A DNA stretch of 64,000 nt from an uncultured Lachnospiraceae bacterium (GTDB lineage: Bacteria; Bacillota; Clostridia; Lachnospirales; Lachnospiraceae), in contig CAJUKA010000010.1 of the NCBI GenBank assembly GCA_910586585.1, positions 1-64,000 on the forward strand. Reading direction: 5' to 3'. The translations under genes and the position numbers were made by a program. Within the stretch, counting starts at the first letter, position 1; each line of letters opens with the position of its first letter. Under the pieces are notes generated by a model. That model ran no database searches, was not told where the DNA came from, and saw only the letters and a program-made list of their open reading frames with translations. Shown piece by piece: positions 41,742 through 51,378 of this stretch.

Positions 41742-43755
41742 AGGAAACACCAACCTTTCTTTCAAAAATGTACACATCATATTTTTTCAGAAGCGTATTT
41801 TCTGACACAATTTCCCCCGATAATAAATCCTGGCATTGATAAAACAGGGCTGGTATCGGCTGTTGCACTTCACTAAAATTCATCACAAAATAAATTTTGC
41901 TGTCTTGTGTTTTTCGGCAGACAATTTCGAGTCCGTCCCCGTCTGAAACAATACTCTCGACCGCTGCGCTGTTAACAACTATGTTTAGTATTTCATAAAG
42001 CCCCTGCTTTTCAATATGTGTTCCTACATAATAAACATGACCTTTTCCAAAGCGATTGTGCGTTACGGCTGGCATTCCTTCATAAAAATCTGTTCCATAT
42101 GTTCCGAGACATTCTGCACCTTCTAAATGCATTAAATCACACACAAGCCCACAAGAATACGTCTTTTGTGATGTCATAACGACCTCATTAAACTGCTCTG
42201 GAGCTAAGGCGTCGATTTCTTCAACCCATACACCAGCCAATTTTCTCAAAGGTCCTGGATATCCGCCCAGATGAACATTGTCCGACTCTCCGACAATACC
42301 ACTCATATATGTTAATACCAGTGTCCCTCCATTTTTTACAAATTCCTCAAGCGCTTCTGCCATTCCTTCCTTTACCATATATAGTACAGGTGCAACAATT
42401 AATTGATAACTGCTGAAATCCGCATCAACCGGAATGAGATTCACTGCAATATTTTTGTCATAAAAGTATTCATAATATGCATGTATATGCTTCACATACG
42501 TCAGATCAACGGAGGGTCCGCTTGTATACTCTAGCGCCCAATAATTATCCCAGTCAAATACAATGCCCGTTTTTGCCTCATTGACACTGCCTGGCAGAAT
42601 ATCACCCAGTCGTTCCAATTCTTCCCCAAGCTGTTGAACTTCACGAAATACACGCGTGTTTTCTGTTCCAGCATGTGCAATCACTGCACCATGAAACTTT
42701 TCACAAGCTCCCACGCTTCTGCGCAGTTGAAAAAACTGAATCGTATCCGCGCCATGTGCAATTGTCTGATAACTTTGTGCCCGCATCTGCCCAGGACGCT
42801 TAAGAGAATTATATGGCTGCCAGTTCTGCTGGCTGGGCGTCTGTTCCATAAGCATAAATGGCGCATTTTTCAGCCCTCTCATCAAATCGTGACACATGGC
42901 GCTCTCACTCCAGGGCGTGTTATAGCTTGGATAGTTATCCCATGAAATGATGTCCATTTCCTTTGCCCATTTAAAGTAGTCAAGTCCTTTATATGTTCCC
43001 ATCAAATTTGTTGTAATTGGTGTCTCTTTGTCAAATTCCCGGATGGCATCACGTTCATTCTTATAATTTGACAGCATTCCATCAGAGTTAAAACGTCTGT
43101 AATCAATAGAAATACCCGCAAATGCGGTCCGGTCATTTCCAAATCCCTCACTCAATACATTTGGAAGTACAATCTCGTCCCAATCGTAAACAGTATGCCC
43201 CCAAAATTCCATATTCCACGCTTTGTTTAATGCACCTATCGTTTTATATTTCTCTTTCAGCCAGACGCGAAATGCTTTTTCACAATTTTCACAATAACAG
43301 TCCCCACCATACTCATTGCTAATGTGCCAGCATTTCACATGAGGATTGCTTCCATAACGCTGTGCTAGTTTTCCAGCAAGAGCGGCGGAAAATTTTTGAA
43401 ATACAGGCGAATTTGGACATGCATTGTGCCGCTGTCCAAACTTATGATGACGCCCTTCATAATCTGTCCGGGCTACTTCTGGGTATTTTGCTACCATCCA
43501 TGCCGGAAGTGCTCCTGTAGATGTTGCCAGTACAATCTCATAATTTTCTTCACTGAGCATTGCAATAATCTCATCTAATTGCGAAAAGTCATATAGATCT
43601 TCTGAGGGCTGTAATTTTGCCCATGAAAATACATTGATAGTTGCACTGTTAATATGGGCATTTTTGAAGATTCTCATATCTTCTTTCCAGATTTCTTTGG
43701 GCCACTGATTGGGGTTATAATCCCCTCCATATAATATTCCGCGAAATTTTTTCAT
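41731..43755 (-). CDS. Beta-galactosidase, glycoside hydrolase family 42
   Basis: The 674-residue enzyme starts FRGILYGGDYNPNQWPKE, the family 42 entry. The acid/base glutamate is E148 in HISNEYGG. A zinc cluster is formed by C113, C153, C155 and C158 (GDCYCENC). The nucleophile is the Glu of FMLMEQTPS at about residue 305. A trimerisation domain and a beta-sandwich C terminus follow, with normal length. It cleaves terminal beta-galactosides, such as plant or host galacto-oligosaccharides, in the cytoplasm (no signal peptide). GAAAGGAG and AAAGG lie before the ATG at 43755. Upstream 43756-44079 shows no gene or clear regulatory site. Confidence 0.95.
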   Translation of the reverse strand: MKKFRGILYGGDYNPNQWPKEIWKEDMRIFKNAHINSATINVFSWAKLQPSEDLYDFSQLDEIIAMLSEENYEIVLATSTGALPAWMVAKYPEVARTDYEGRHHKFGQRHNACPNSPVFQKFSAALAGKLAQRYGSNPHVKCWHISNEYGGDCYCENCEKAFRVWLKEKYKTIGALNKAWNMEFWGHTVYDWDEIVLPNVLSEGFGNDRTAFAGISIDYRRFNSDGMLSNYKNERDAIREFDKETPITTNLMGTYKGLDYFKWAKEMDIISWDNYPSYNTPWSESAMCHDLMRGLKNAPFMLMEQTPSQQNWQPYNSLKRPGQMRAQSYQTIAHGADTIQFFQLRRSVGACEKFHGAVIAHAGTENTRVFREVQQLGEELERLGDILPGSVNEAKTGIVFDWDNYWALEYTSGPSVDLTYVKHIHAYYEYFYDKNIAVNLIPVDADFSSYQLIVAPVLYMVKEGMAEALEEFVKNGGTLVLTYMSGIVGESDNVHLGGYPGPLRKLAGVWVEEIDALAPEQFNEVVMTSQKTYSCGLVCDLMHLEGAECLGTYGTDFYEGMPAVTHNRFGKGHVYYVGTHIEKQGLYEILNIVVNSAAVESIVSDGDGLEIVCRKTQDSKIYFVMNFSEVQQPIPALFYQCQDLLSGEIVSENTLLKKYDVYIFERKVGVSYGK

Positions 43756-44079
43756 ATCCTTTGTGATACTCCTTTCTGGCTTGTAAACAGATACCATTCA
43801 AATAAAGTACAAACGCTTCTGATTTTCCGAACTTCGAAATCATTTTAACATTGCAAAAAGCATCTGTAAATAAAAGGTTTCTCCCTTTTCAAAAAAGAGT
43901 TTTCTATATATTAACCGGCAGCTTATAAATAACAATATTACGATATAGTAATACTTAACTGTTACGCTCATTCTTTTTTGTGCATCTAAGAATTGATTTC
44001 TAGTAAAAAATTGATTATAATAATTGTTTGGAAAAGATGGACATGATTTTCTAAACCATGAAGAAATGAGGATATACTC

Positions 44080-44787
44080 TTGAATCATAAAATTTTTAAA
44101 AACGGCTTTCGAGATGGAATTGCGGTTGGACTTGGTTATTTTGCGGTTTCATTTACGTTTGGCATGGCATCTGCTGCCAATGGATTAAGTGTTTGGCAGG
44201 CAGTTCTTATTTCCCTCACAAATGTAACATCTGCCGGGCAATTTTCTGGGCTTGAAATTATTGCCGCAAGCGGAACTTATGTCGAGATAGCCTTGACACA
44301 GCTTATTATCAATCTGCGCTACTGCCTGATGTCATTTTCTCTATCACAGAAATTAGATCGTTCTGCACCAAGCTGGCATCGGTATTTTATGGCATACAGT
44401 GTAACAGATGAAATCTTTGCATTAGATGCAAGCCAAAACGGACCTTTATCTCCAGTTTATCATTATGGCATAACAAGCGTTGCTGTTCCTGGGTGGGTTT
44501 TGGGAACATTAGTGGGTGCGATATCTGGAAACATTCTTCCAGCTTTTGTGATTAGCGCCCTGGGCGTTGCCATTTATGGAATGTTTCTAGCAATCATTAT
44601 CCCAACTGCCAAAAAAGACCATGCAGTTTTGCTTGTTGTTTTGTCAGCTATGGGACTTAGTTTTTTATTTGCAGTGCTTCCAGGATTAAAGAAAATTACC
44701 CCGGGCTTTGTCATTATTCTCACGACTGTCATCGTAGCCGGGGTTGCGGCAAAGCTAAAACCAACCGAAGATACTGCAATGCAATAA
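44080..44787 (+). CDS. azlC: AzlC-family branched-chain amino acid exporter, large subunit
   Basis: The 235-residue protein has about seven helices and AzlC motifs: RDGIAVGLGYFAVSFTFGMA, TSAGQFSGLEIIA, and YSVTDEIFALDAS. AzlC and AzlD together export branched-chain amino acids or their analogues. It starts at TTG 44080 with TGAGGA 7 bases ahead. The AzlD gene follows after 55 bases. Confidence 0.93.
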   Translation: MNHKIFKNGFRDGIAVGLGYFAVSFTFGMASAANGLSVWQAVLISLTNVTSAGQFSGLEIIAASGTYVEIALTQLIINLRYCLMSFSLSQKLDRSAPSWHRYFMAYSVTDEIFALDASQNGPLSPVYHYGITSVAVPGWVLGTLVGAISGNILPAFVISALGVAIYGMFLAIIIPTAKKDHAVLLVVLSAMGLSFLFAVLPGLKKITPGFVIILTTVIVAGVAAKLKPTEDTAMQ

Positions 44788-44842
44788 AAACGATTACGGA
44801 ACTTCTTTACAGCTGCGGAACTTCTAATAGGAGAATCAAAAG

Positions 44843-45148
44843 ATGACACATAATATTTATTTATATATTTTTACAATGGCAGGCGTAACCTACCTTATCC
44901 GGATGCTTCCTTTGGTACTTGCCAAAAAAGAAATTACCAATACATACATCAAATCGTTTCTTTATTATGTTCCATATGCCTGTCTTGCGGCAATGACTTT
45001 TCCCGCAATTCTACATGCAACAGATAGTATCTATTCTGCACTTTGTGGTTTTGCAGTTGCCATCATTGCAGCTTACAAAGAAAAAAGCCTGCTGACAGTT
45101 GCTCTGCTTGCCTGTGCTGCTGTATTTATTGTAGAACGAATCTGCTAA
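44843..45148 (+). CDS. azlD: AzlD-family transport subunit
   Basis: The 101-residue protein has four helices: GVTYLIRMLPLVLAKKEI at the N terminus, SFLYYVPYACLAAMTFPAIL, then two more. It is the small partner of AzlC. AGGAGA lies before the ATG. Confidence 0.92.
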   Translation: MTHNIYLYIFTMAGVTYLIRMLPLVLAKKEITNTYIKSFLYYVPYACLAAMTFPAILHATDSIYSALCGFAVAIIAAYKEKSLLTVALLACAAVFIVERIC

Positions 45149-45220
45149 AAACTAAATCTTATTTCTAGAAATCCTTGCTTTTTCTTCGAATATGTTCTAT
45201 ACCCGCAATTATCTATTTAC

Positions 45221-45254
45221 AAAAAAATTGAGCGCCAACACGCTCAATTTTTTT
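45221..45254. terminator. Bidirectional terminator between azlD and aminotransferase
   Basis: AAAAAAATTGAGCG (45221-45234) pairs with CGCTCAATTTTTTT (45241-45254). It serves both convergent genes. Confidence 0.9.
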
Positions 45255-45295
45255 GTAAAAACAACTGTACTATTTATTATACTTCATACAATTCC

Positions 45296-46585
45296 CTACG
45301 CGATATTTTCCATGTATTTTTCTACAGAAGCAAGCTTCACACAGAGAACAAACACCTCACATGCCTGCTTTAATTCTTCTGGTGTCGGATAAGTTGGTGC
45401 AATGCGAATACTGGTATCTTTGGGATCTTTTTTGTATGGATATGTGGAACCGGCAGGGGTCATCACAACGCCTGCTTCTTTGCAGAGTTCTACAACGCGC
45501 TTTGCACAGCCCTCAATTGTATCGAATGCAATGAAGTATCCGCCAAGCGGCTTTACCCATTTTCCAATTTCAAGTCCGCCAAGTTCTGATTCAAGACAGT
45601 CAAGAACCGCTTCAAACTTTGGTCTTAAAATTGCTGCATGTTTTTCCATATGTGCATGTACCCCTGCTGCATCTTTGAAAAAGAGTACATGACGCATCTG
45701 ATTGAGCTTATCATATCCAATGGTTTCTTTTGTGACAGTCTTTCTTATATCAGAAAGATTTTCAGGAGATGCAATCAGCGCAGCTACGCCAGAACCTGGA
45801 AAAGTTACCTTTGATGTCGAACAAAGCTGATAATAAATATTGGGATTTCCAGCCTTTTCACATTCTTCTACAATATTTAGCATCGGAACCTTATTATCAA
45901 CATATAAATGATGAACCGCATAGGCATTATCCCAGAAAATCCTAAAATCAGGCGCCGCTGGCTTTAAGTTTGCAAATCTTCTAACCACTTCATCAGAATA
46001 TACGATTCCCGCAGGATTTGTGTATTTTGGGACGTTCCAGATTCCCTTAACTGTAGGATCGTTATTTACATACTGCTCAACCATATCCATATCAGGTCCA
46101 TTCTCATCCATTGGAATATTGATCATTTCAATGCCTAAACTCTCTGTGATGGCAAAATGTCTGTCATATCCTGGCACAGGACAGAGGAACTTTACCTTAT
46201 CCAGCTTGCACCATGGCGTATTGCCGCAGATACCATGCAGCATTGCATTGGAAACCAAATCATACATAATATTTAAGCTGGAATTTCCATATACCATAAC
46301 ATGGTCAGCAGGACACTCCATTATTTCTGCAAACAGTTCTTTGGCTTCTGTAACACCGTCAAACAACCCATAGCTTCTGATATCTATATTGTCTACTCCT
46401 TTAAATGATGACTTGCTTGACAATACATCAAACATTGATACAGACAAATCCAACTGATCAATTCCCGGCTTACCACGTGACATATCAAGCTGAATACCAG
46501 CTTCCTTCAATTTTTGATATTGTGCCTGAAGTTCTGTCTGAACTGCCTGTAGCTCTTCCTTGCTTAAATCCTTGTACGCTTTCAT
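45296..46585 (-). CDS. PLP-dependent aminotransferase class I/II (Aminotran_MocR/PF12897 type)
   Basis: The 429-residue enzyme belongs to the aspartate/alanine-type group typed by PF12897: DMSRGKPGIDQLDLSV near the N terminus, NSSLNIMYDLVSNA, WNVPKYTNPAGIVYSDE, and the PLP lysine in CSTSKVTFPGSGVAAL. No DNA-binding domain is present. It transfers amino groups between amino and 2-oxo acids; the preferred substrate is not shown. GGAGG precedes the start. It stands alone, convergent to azlCD. Confidence 0.92.
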   Translation of the reverse strand: MKAYKDLSKEELQAVQTELQAQYQKLKEAGIQLDMSRGKPGIDQLDLSVSMFDVLSSKSSFKGVDNIDIRSYGLFDGVTEAKELFAEIMECPADHVMVYGNSSLNIMYDLVSNAMLHGICGNTPWCKLDKVKFLCPVPGYDRHFAITESLGIEMINIPMDENGPDMDMVEQYVNNDPTVKGIWNVPKYTNPAGIVYSDEVVRRFANLKPAAPDFRIFWDNAYAVHHLYVDNKVPMLNIVEECEKAGNPNIYYQLCSTSKVTFPGSGVAALIASPENLSDIRKTVTKETIGYDKLNQMRHVLFFKDAAGVHAHMEKHAAILRPKFEAVLDCLESELGGLEIGKWVKPLGGYFIAFDTIEGCAKRVVELCKEAGVVMTPAGSTYPYKKDPKDTSIRIAPTYPTPEELKQACEVFVLCVKLASVEKYMENIA

Positions 46586-46990
46586 TTTCCATATCCTCCA
46601 TCATTGATATGCAGCCAACGCCCATTCTTTATCTGCATATTTTATATAAATTTCATTTTTACCATTCATTAATATATAACACATGCTCTGTATCTGTCAA
46701 TATCTTGTATTCAATGCACATAAGAAAAAAATAAGAATCTGATGATTTTTTATGGATTGAGAATATAACTCAGGCATGAAGGGGGTTTTTGCATAGTAAA
46801 ACATTGTATACTGCCCTGAATGGCTGCTATGGATAACTTTTTTGATAAAGATTTGATTTTTTGGCATCTTAACCTATAGTATCAAAAACACATTTGCCGA
46901 TATTCTATAAAGAATAAATGTGGCAATGTACGTTTGCAATATCCGACACAAAAAGATTTTGAGCGCACACTGCACAGAAATGAGGAAAAA
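46586..46990. other. Intergenic region with inverted repeats before the LytTR regulator
   Basis: No gene is seen. A composite inverted repeat lies at 46890-46921: ACATT, a bulge, TATTCT, loop ATAA, AGAATA, AATGT. A GGCAATGT at 46922-46929 could alternatively pair with the TTGCC at 46894. The 18-base leader shared with the MoxR gene is at 46971-46988. Promoter boxes are not clear. Confidence 0.4.
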
Positions 46991-47686
46991 ATGAGAATAG
47001 CCGTCTGTGATGACAAGAAAGAGGACAGAAATCAGTTAAAATCATTATTGGAAATGTATCATCAAACGTTTGAAATCAAGGAATATGATGATAGTACAGC
47101 GCTGTGCACAGACAGCAGTTTTCTGCAAACATGCAAAATACTTTTTCTTGATATCAATATGCATGGAATGAGCGGCTTAGAAGCTGCCAGACAGATCAAG
47201 TCAGAATATCCGACGATCCACATTATTTTAGTAACTGCCTATATGAACTATGCTTTGGATGGATATAAAGTGAAAGCAAGCCGCTTTCTCCTAAAAGACG
47301 ACTTAGATCAGACTTTTGAAGAGTGTATGGATGATATTTTGAAGGAAATACAACAGGAAGAGCGCGTTGTGACCTATGATTTTGTGGAAGGAAGCGCGCA
47401 GCTTCGAGTAGATGATATCATTTATATTGAAACAAACCGGCACAAAAACATTTTTTATACGCAAAGTCAAACTTTAAGCATTTACAGAAAAATGGACGAT
47501 TTGGAAAATGAACTGAAAAATATGGGATTCGTGCGCGTGCACAAAAGTTTCCTGATCAATATGAAGTATATCAAAAAAATTAGCAGCTATCGAATGACTT
47601 TGACGACTGGAAAAGAAATCTCTGTGCCAAAATCCAGATACCCAGAAGTAAAACAACAGTATACATTGTTTAAAGGAACACAATAA
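46991..47686 (+). CDS. LytTR-family response regulator
   Basis: The 231-residue protein has a receiver domain (RIAVCDDKKEDRNQLKSLL, phospho-acceptor Asp in ILFLDINMHGMSG, LVTAYMNYA and the conserved Lys) and a C-terminal LytTR DNA-binding domain (DDIIYIETNRHKNIFY, FVRVHKSFLINMKYIKKI). AgrA/VirR-type proteins bind pairs of direct repeats upstream of target promoters; such a pair lies at 48992-49021. GAGGA is at the start. Two bases separate it from the kinase gene. Confidence 0.94.
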   Translation: MRIAVCDDKKEDRNQLKSLLEMYHQTFEIKEYDDSTALCTDSSFLQTCKILFLDINMHGMSGLEAARQIKSEYPTIHIILVTAYMNYALDGYKVKASRFLLKDDLDQTFEECMDDILKEIQQEERVVTYDFVEGSAQLRVDDIIYIETNRHKNIFYTQSQTLSIYRKMDDLENELKNMGFVRVHKSFLINMKYIKKISSYRMTLTTGKEISVPKSRYPEVKQQYTLFKGTQ

Positions 47687-47687
47687 C

Positions 47688-48983
47688 ATGAAAAGCTGGA
47701 TACTTTCTTTTTTTATTATGGCAATTGAATCATGGGGAAGTCTGTACTTTTTTGATACATTTATGGAGCAACGAAAAAAATGCTTGTTTCAGAAATGCAG
47801 ATATCTAGTCTTTTATTTGATGATTTTGTTTATGGTTCTAGTCAGTGACCGATTGCAGTTTGGCATGAGGAAACTATTTCTGATAACGCCTGCCTATACA
47901 ATTTTTTGTTTGATATTTTATCGAACACACTTAAAACAGAGTATTTTCTTTTCTGCATTGAATTACAGCCTACTTTTTTTGCTGGACTTTTTTATATTAC
48001 AGATTGGAAATATCTGGGTGAACAGTAATTTTATGCAGGAAGCTATGCACACATGGAAGCATCTGTTTTCCATGTTATTTGCCAAAATGGTTTGGCTGTG
48101 TATGCTCTTTGTTCTGCGCAAATTATGGAAGGGAAAGAACGAATACAATGGACTTTCCGGCAAAGAATGGATAAAATTAAGCATAATGCCGCTATTTACC
48201 ATGGCAACATTGCTGCTGATGGTTTTTTATGATAGTGCTGACCAAAAAATACAGGCAATTTATCTTTTTGTTTCATTTGGTTTGATTATCTCGAATTTCA
48301 TTGTAGTTGAGCTGATGCAAAGTATTATTGAAAAAGAAAAATTGCTGCAGAAAGGTGCTTTAGCAAGCCAAAAGAATGAAAACCAGCTTGCTTACTATCG
48401 AGATATGCAGGTAATTTATGAACGTCAGGGAAGGAAAATGCATGACTATAAAAACCAGCTTCAGACAATCCAGATATTGTTGAAAAAAGATAATATACAG
48501 ACGGCTGTTGCACTTGCCGAACAACTCACAGAGAGCATATCGGTAGAAATGTCCGCAGTTAATACAAATCATCCCATTGTAAATGCAGTGTTAAATCAAA
48601 AGTTTCATGCTGCCAGGGAACAGGGTATTTCTATGATATTCAAAATAGACGATATGCATTGTCTGCGGCTGAATGAAGAAGAAATTGTTGTTTTGCTGTC
48701 AAATTTGTTAGATAACGCAATTTGTGCCTGCAGAAAAGTTTTACAGGAAGGAAAAAGAGCGGTCATTCACATCAAATTGATTCAAGATGATGAAAAAGTA
48801 ATTATTTCTGTAAAAAATCCAATTGCGGAGAAAATACAGATTGTTGATAATATGATTTTGGATTCTGAGGGAAAAAAACAAGGAATCGGACTTATCAATG
48901 TAAAGACCGTGACAGAAAAATATGCAGGTAGTTTTGCAATTTCTTGTGATGAAGAATCATTCCATGCAGTAGCAATCGTGTAA
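47688..48983 (+). CDS. GHKL-type sensor histidine kinase
   Basis: The 431-residue kinase has about six N-terminal membrane helices (1-205), a dimerisation segment with the phospho-acceptor H in KMHDYKNQLQTI, and a GHKL ATPase domain (N-box LLSNLLDNAICACRK, G-box KKQGIGLINVKTV). This is the AgrC/NatK layout. It partners the LytTR regulator. The input signal, perhaps a peptide or membrane stress, is not shown. Confidence 0.93.
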   Translation: MKSWILSFFIMAIESWGSLYFFDTFMEQRKKCLFQKCRYLVFYLMILFMVLVSDRLQFGMRKLFLITPAYTIFCLIFYRTHLKQSIFFSALNYSLLFLLDFFILQIGNIWVNSNFMQEAMHTWKHLFSMLFAKMVWLCMLFVLRKLWKGKNEYNGLSGKEWIKLSIMPLFTMATLLLMVFYDSADQKIQAIYLFVSFGLIISNFIVVELMQSIIEKEKLLQKGALASQKNENQLAYYRDMQVIYERQGRKMHDYKNQLQTIQILLKKDNIQTAVALAEQLTESISVEMSAVNTNHPIVNAVLNQKFHAAREQGISMIFKIDDMHCLRLNEEEIVVLLSNLLDNAICACRKVLQEGKRAVIHIKLIQDDEKVIISVKNPIAEKIQIVDNMILDSEGKKQGIGLINVKTVTEKYAGSFAISCDEESFHAVAIV

Positions 48984-48991
48984 TTATGGTT

Positions 48992-49021
48992 ATTTGGTGC
49001 AGAAAATAGTCATTTGGTGCA
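48992..49021 (+). promoter_or_regulatory. Direct-repeat pair, candidate LytTR binding site
   Basis: ATTTGGTGCA occurs at 48992-49001 and 49012-49021, 20 bp apart. This fits the paired direct repeats (about two helix turns) recognised by LytTR regulators. It lies between the kinase gene and the membrane-anchored protein gene, upstream of an AT-rich -10-like GATATAAAA near 49054. Confidence 0.7.
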
Positions 49022-49096
49022 ATCACTATTTATTCGAAAGGCTAATCTGTCGATATAAAACACAAATTCATCTATTAGAAAGGATAAAGTTAGAAA

Positions 49097-49918
49097 ATGA
49101 ATAAAAGACTAATACTTGCATTTACTTGTATCCTATTGTTTGGTGGAATATTATTTATATTTTTTTCTGGCAGAAAACCCTTTAAGAATCTGGAACCTTC
49201 TGAAGTACTGTCAGCAACAGTTCAATTAACTCCCCCTGAAAAAACGATTCAAATCACAAAAACAGAAGACTTGACAAAGATATTAAACGCAGTTGTTCTT
49301 TACAAAAAAGATAATTCATATACAAAATATTCCGGACAGGCTGTTACATTTGCGTTAACAATGGCAGATGGTACACAGACAGAAATTATGGCATACAATC
49401 CATTTCTTGTGATTGACGGCGTAGGTTATCGAACAAAATATGAACCTTGCGAGGCACTCAACAATTATGCAAACAAGCTGCTGCATGAAAATGATTCTTT
49501 GGTTATTCTGCAGAATCCGCCAGCATTATCAATAGTCAGTGATGAAACAAATCACGAAACATTATTGGGAGCGTACGCATGGCAATGTCAAAATATAGAT
49601 GGCAGTTCCACAAATAAAGATGCTGACAGTGCACACCCTTTACACTGTAAAGATTTGCTGCCCCCACTTGAAACAACAACCGATCGTGCCATTCTACGCT
49701 TCAAGGAAGAACCCGATGAAATTCTGAGTGTCTGCTGCTGGAGCGACAAAGACTGGTCCAATACATCTGCCCAAAGTGAGCAAGTAACAGTCAATGGAAA
49801 TGAATTAACGCTTAAGGCTGGAGGATATATCTATGAAGTTCAGGCCAAATGGAATACGGAAAAAAGTGGTTTTGGCGGAACAGCAAATTATTCTTTCTAT
49901 ATCAAAGTACTGGAATGA
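49097..49918 (+). CDS. Membrane-anchored extracytoplasmic protein of unknown function
   Basis: The 273-residue protein has an N-terminal helix (LILAFTCILLFGGILFIFF) that may anchor rather than be cleaved; no lipobox is visible. The outside part has a conserved block found in Clostridial proteins next to sensor systems (LSATVQLTPPEKTIQI, SGQAVTFALTMADGTQTEIM, GVGYRTKYEPCEALNNYAN). The C terminus holds a second beta domain ending GTANYSFYIKVLE. It is the probable target of the LytTR/GHKL pair. GAAAGGA precedes the start. Confidence 0.72.
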   Translation: MNKRLILAFTCILLFGGILFIFFSGRKPFKNLEPSEVLSATVQLTPPEKTIQITKTEDLTKILNAVVLYKKDNSYTKYSGQAVTFALTMADGTQTEIMAYNPFLVIDGVGYRTKYEPCEALNNYANKLLHENDSLVILQNPPALSIVSDETNHETLLGAYAWQCQNIDGSSTNKDADSAHPLHCKDLLPPLETTTDRAILRFKEEPDEILSVCCWSDKDWSNTSAQSEQVTVNGNELTLKAGGYIYEVQAKWNTEKSGFGGTANYSFYIKVLE

Positions 49919-49973
49919 TCCAGAGTGTGTTTAAAAAAATTTATATAATACAGATTTGTAGTGCATATATATC

Positions 49974-50010
49974 AATCGAGTAGAGAAGGTTTATCTTTCC
50001 CTACCCATGC
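49974..50010. repeat. AATCGAGTAGAGAAG hairpin, copy 1
   Basis: CAATCGAGTAGAGAAG, then CTTTCCCTAC, forms an imperfect hairpin after the gene at 49097. The 5' arm recurs as CAATCGAGTAGGGAAG at 56673-56688. It may be the terminator of the gene before it, but lacks a T-run. Confidence 0.5.
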
Positions 50011-50073
50011 ACTGTAAATATATATCACAATACGCTTCAAAAAGCGAAATAAAAAACCAGGAGGTACAAATTT

Positions 50074-50655
50074 ATGAGTATTTATGGAGTCGGGGCATCG
50101 CACTCCCCAATGGCTGGGTATGAAACCAGAAAAACACAAAAACCTGCACGTTTCCAAGATTCTCCAAACCAAATGAACAATACCGTTCAGACAACACAGA
50201 TGGCAAGTGGAACATTTGAGCTACACATTTCAAATGAAACAGATGGTGAGTCAATTGGCGCAATATGCGGCTCCGATCATTCTATGACCGTTTATAAGCC
50301 AAAAGATTTCAACCCGGCAAATCCTGTATACAAAGTAAAAGTTTGGGATCAAGACGGAAATGTAACAGAACGTATGGTTGATATATCAAAAGTTGATCCC
50401 AAAAACAGTGATTATATTGATATGTTTGCATATTCCAGTCACTTATCAGCAAGCGGCGAATACCCAAGTGCATTGTCGAACTTTACGAGTGGAGCAAGCA
50501 ACCAGCATGGTCCTGATAGCAGGAGTTATGATGATTTGTTTAAAAACACAGACTGGATCAGCGCTTTAAGAGACGCAATGCAGACACAATATGATGCGCA
50601 TAATATAGAAGGATATTGGCAATATAAACGTTTTTTGGATTTTTTGGAGAAATAA
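50074..50655 (+). CDS. Conserved protein with N-terminal GYETRKTQ motif, tandem paralogue 1
   Basis: The 193-residue protein has no signal peptide or membrane helix. It starts MSIYGVGASHSPMAGYETRK and then a flexible polar stretch. A beta domain follows (VYKVKVWDQDGNVTERMVDI, PKNSDYIDMFAY), then a helical C terminus WQYKRFLDFLEK. The motif and fold recur in the next gene. AGGAGG precedes the start. The family is not named; such proteins occur in several Lachnospiraceae, from memory of the N-terminal motif. Role unknown. Confidence 0.7.
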   Translation: MSIYGVGASHSPMAGYETRKTQKPARFQDSPNQMNNTVQTTQMASGTFELHISNETDGESIGAICGSDHSMTVYKPKDFNPANPVYKVKVWDQDGNVTERMVDISKVDPKNSDYIDMFAYSSHLSASGEYPSALSNFTSGASNQHGPDSRSYDDLFKNTDWISALRDAMQTQYDAHNIEGYWQYKRFLDFLEK

Positions 50656-50794
50656 GCTGCTCGGACTGATGTGAGAAAGCAGCGACAGTTCTGACTGACA
50701 GAAGAACTGCCACTTTGATATTTTGGTAAAAAACAAGCCATACACTAATATTCTATCCCCATTCGTAAATTTTGAAAGGAGTAACATTATCAAA

Positions 50795-51334
50795 ATGAAT
50801 ATTGATGGAATTGCATCAGGATACTCAGTATCAGGGTATGAAACAAAAAAAACACAACAAAGCGCGAATAAAAGCAATTTTGCAGAAACATTAAATCATG
50901 CATCAAATATGCAGCCACATACATCGATTGTCTATCTGAAAACAGATGATATGCTGTATTCAGGGGGGAATGGAACAGGGTTATCTTTTTATATCAAATA
51001 TGCAGAAAACACAACAGAAGAAGATCCGATTGTCGTTGCAAAAGGCGTTGATGAAAACGGAAATGAATTTGAGCAAACCATACATATTAACAATATTAAT
51101 CCAAAATCTGCAACAATCGTGGAAATGAGAGCTTTAGAAGCATATACAGGTGTTGAAAAACAGTGCGGGTTTACCTCACTCCCATTTGGAACAGGATTGA
51201 TGGGACTACATGACAGAAAAAATTTTATGGATGTTTTTCAAAATGCAATTGATGATATGAAGTTATTGAATCAAAAAGCTGCTGTGGCATATTATCAGTA
51301 CAGTATGCAGACTTATTGGGATTTTATGAAATAG
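50795..51334 (+). CDS. Conserved protein with N-terminal GYETKKTQ motif, tandem paralogue 2
   Basis: The 179-residue protein shares with the previous one the N-terminal SGYETKKTQQSA, the central VDENGNEFEQTIHINNINPK with M.A after it, and a C-terminal YYQYSMQTYWDFMK. Overall identity looks low but colinear, so the two arose by an old duplication. GAAAGGAG precedes the ATG at 50795; a longer frame from 50723 lacks a site. Function unknown. Confidence 0.7.
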   Translation: MNIDGIASGYSVSGYETKKTQQSANKSNFAETLNHASNMQPHTSIVYLKTDDMLYSGGNGTGLSFYIKYAENTTEEDPIVVAKGVDENGNEFEQTIHINNINPKSATIVEMRALEAYTGVEKQCGFTSLPFGTGLMGLHDRKNFMDVFQNAIDDMKLLNQKAAVAYYQYSMQTYWDFMK

Positions 51335-51378
51335 GAACAATCTGTTCTTACTTCACAAAAAAGAAAAGGATATGAAAT

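Noticed and set aside
43840..44088. 82-codon minus-strand frame before azlC
   Set aside because: It overlaps the azlC start, has no good ribosome binding site, and its composition is that of AT-rich non-coding DNA.
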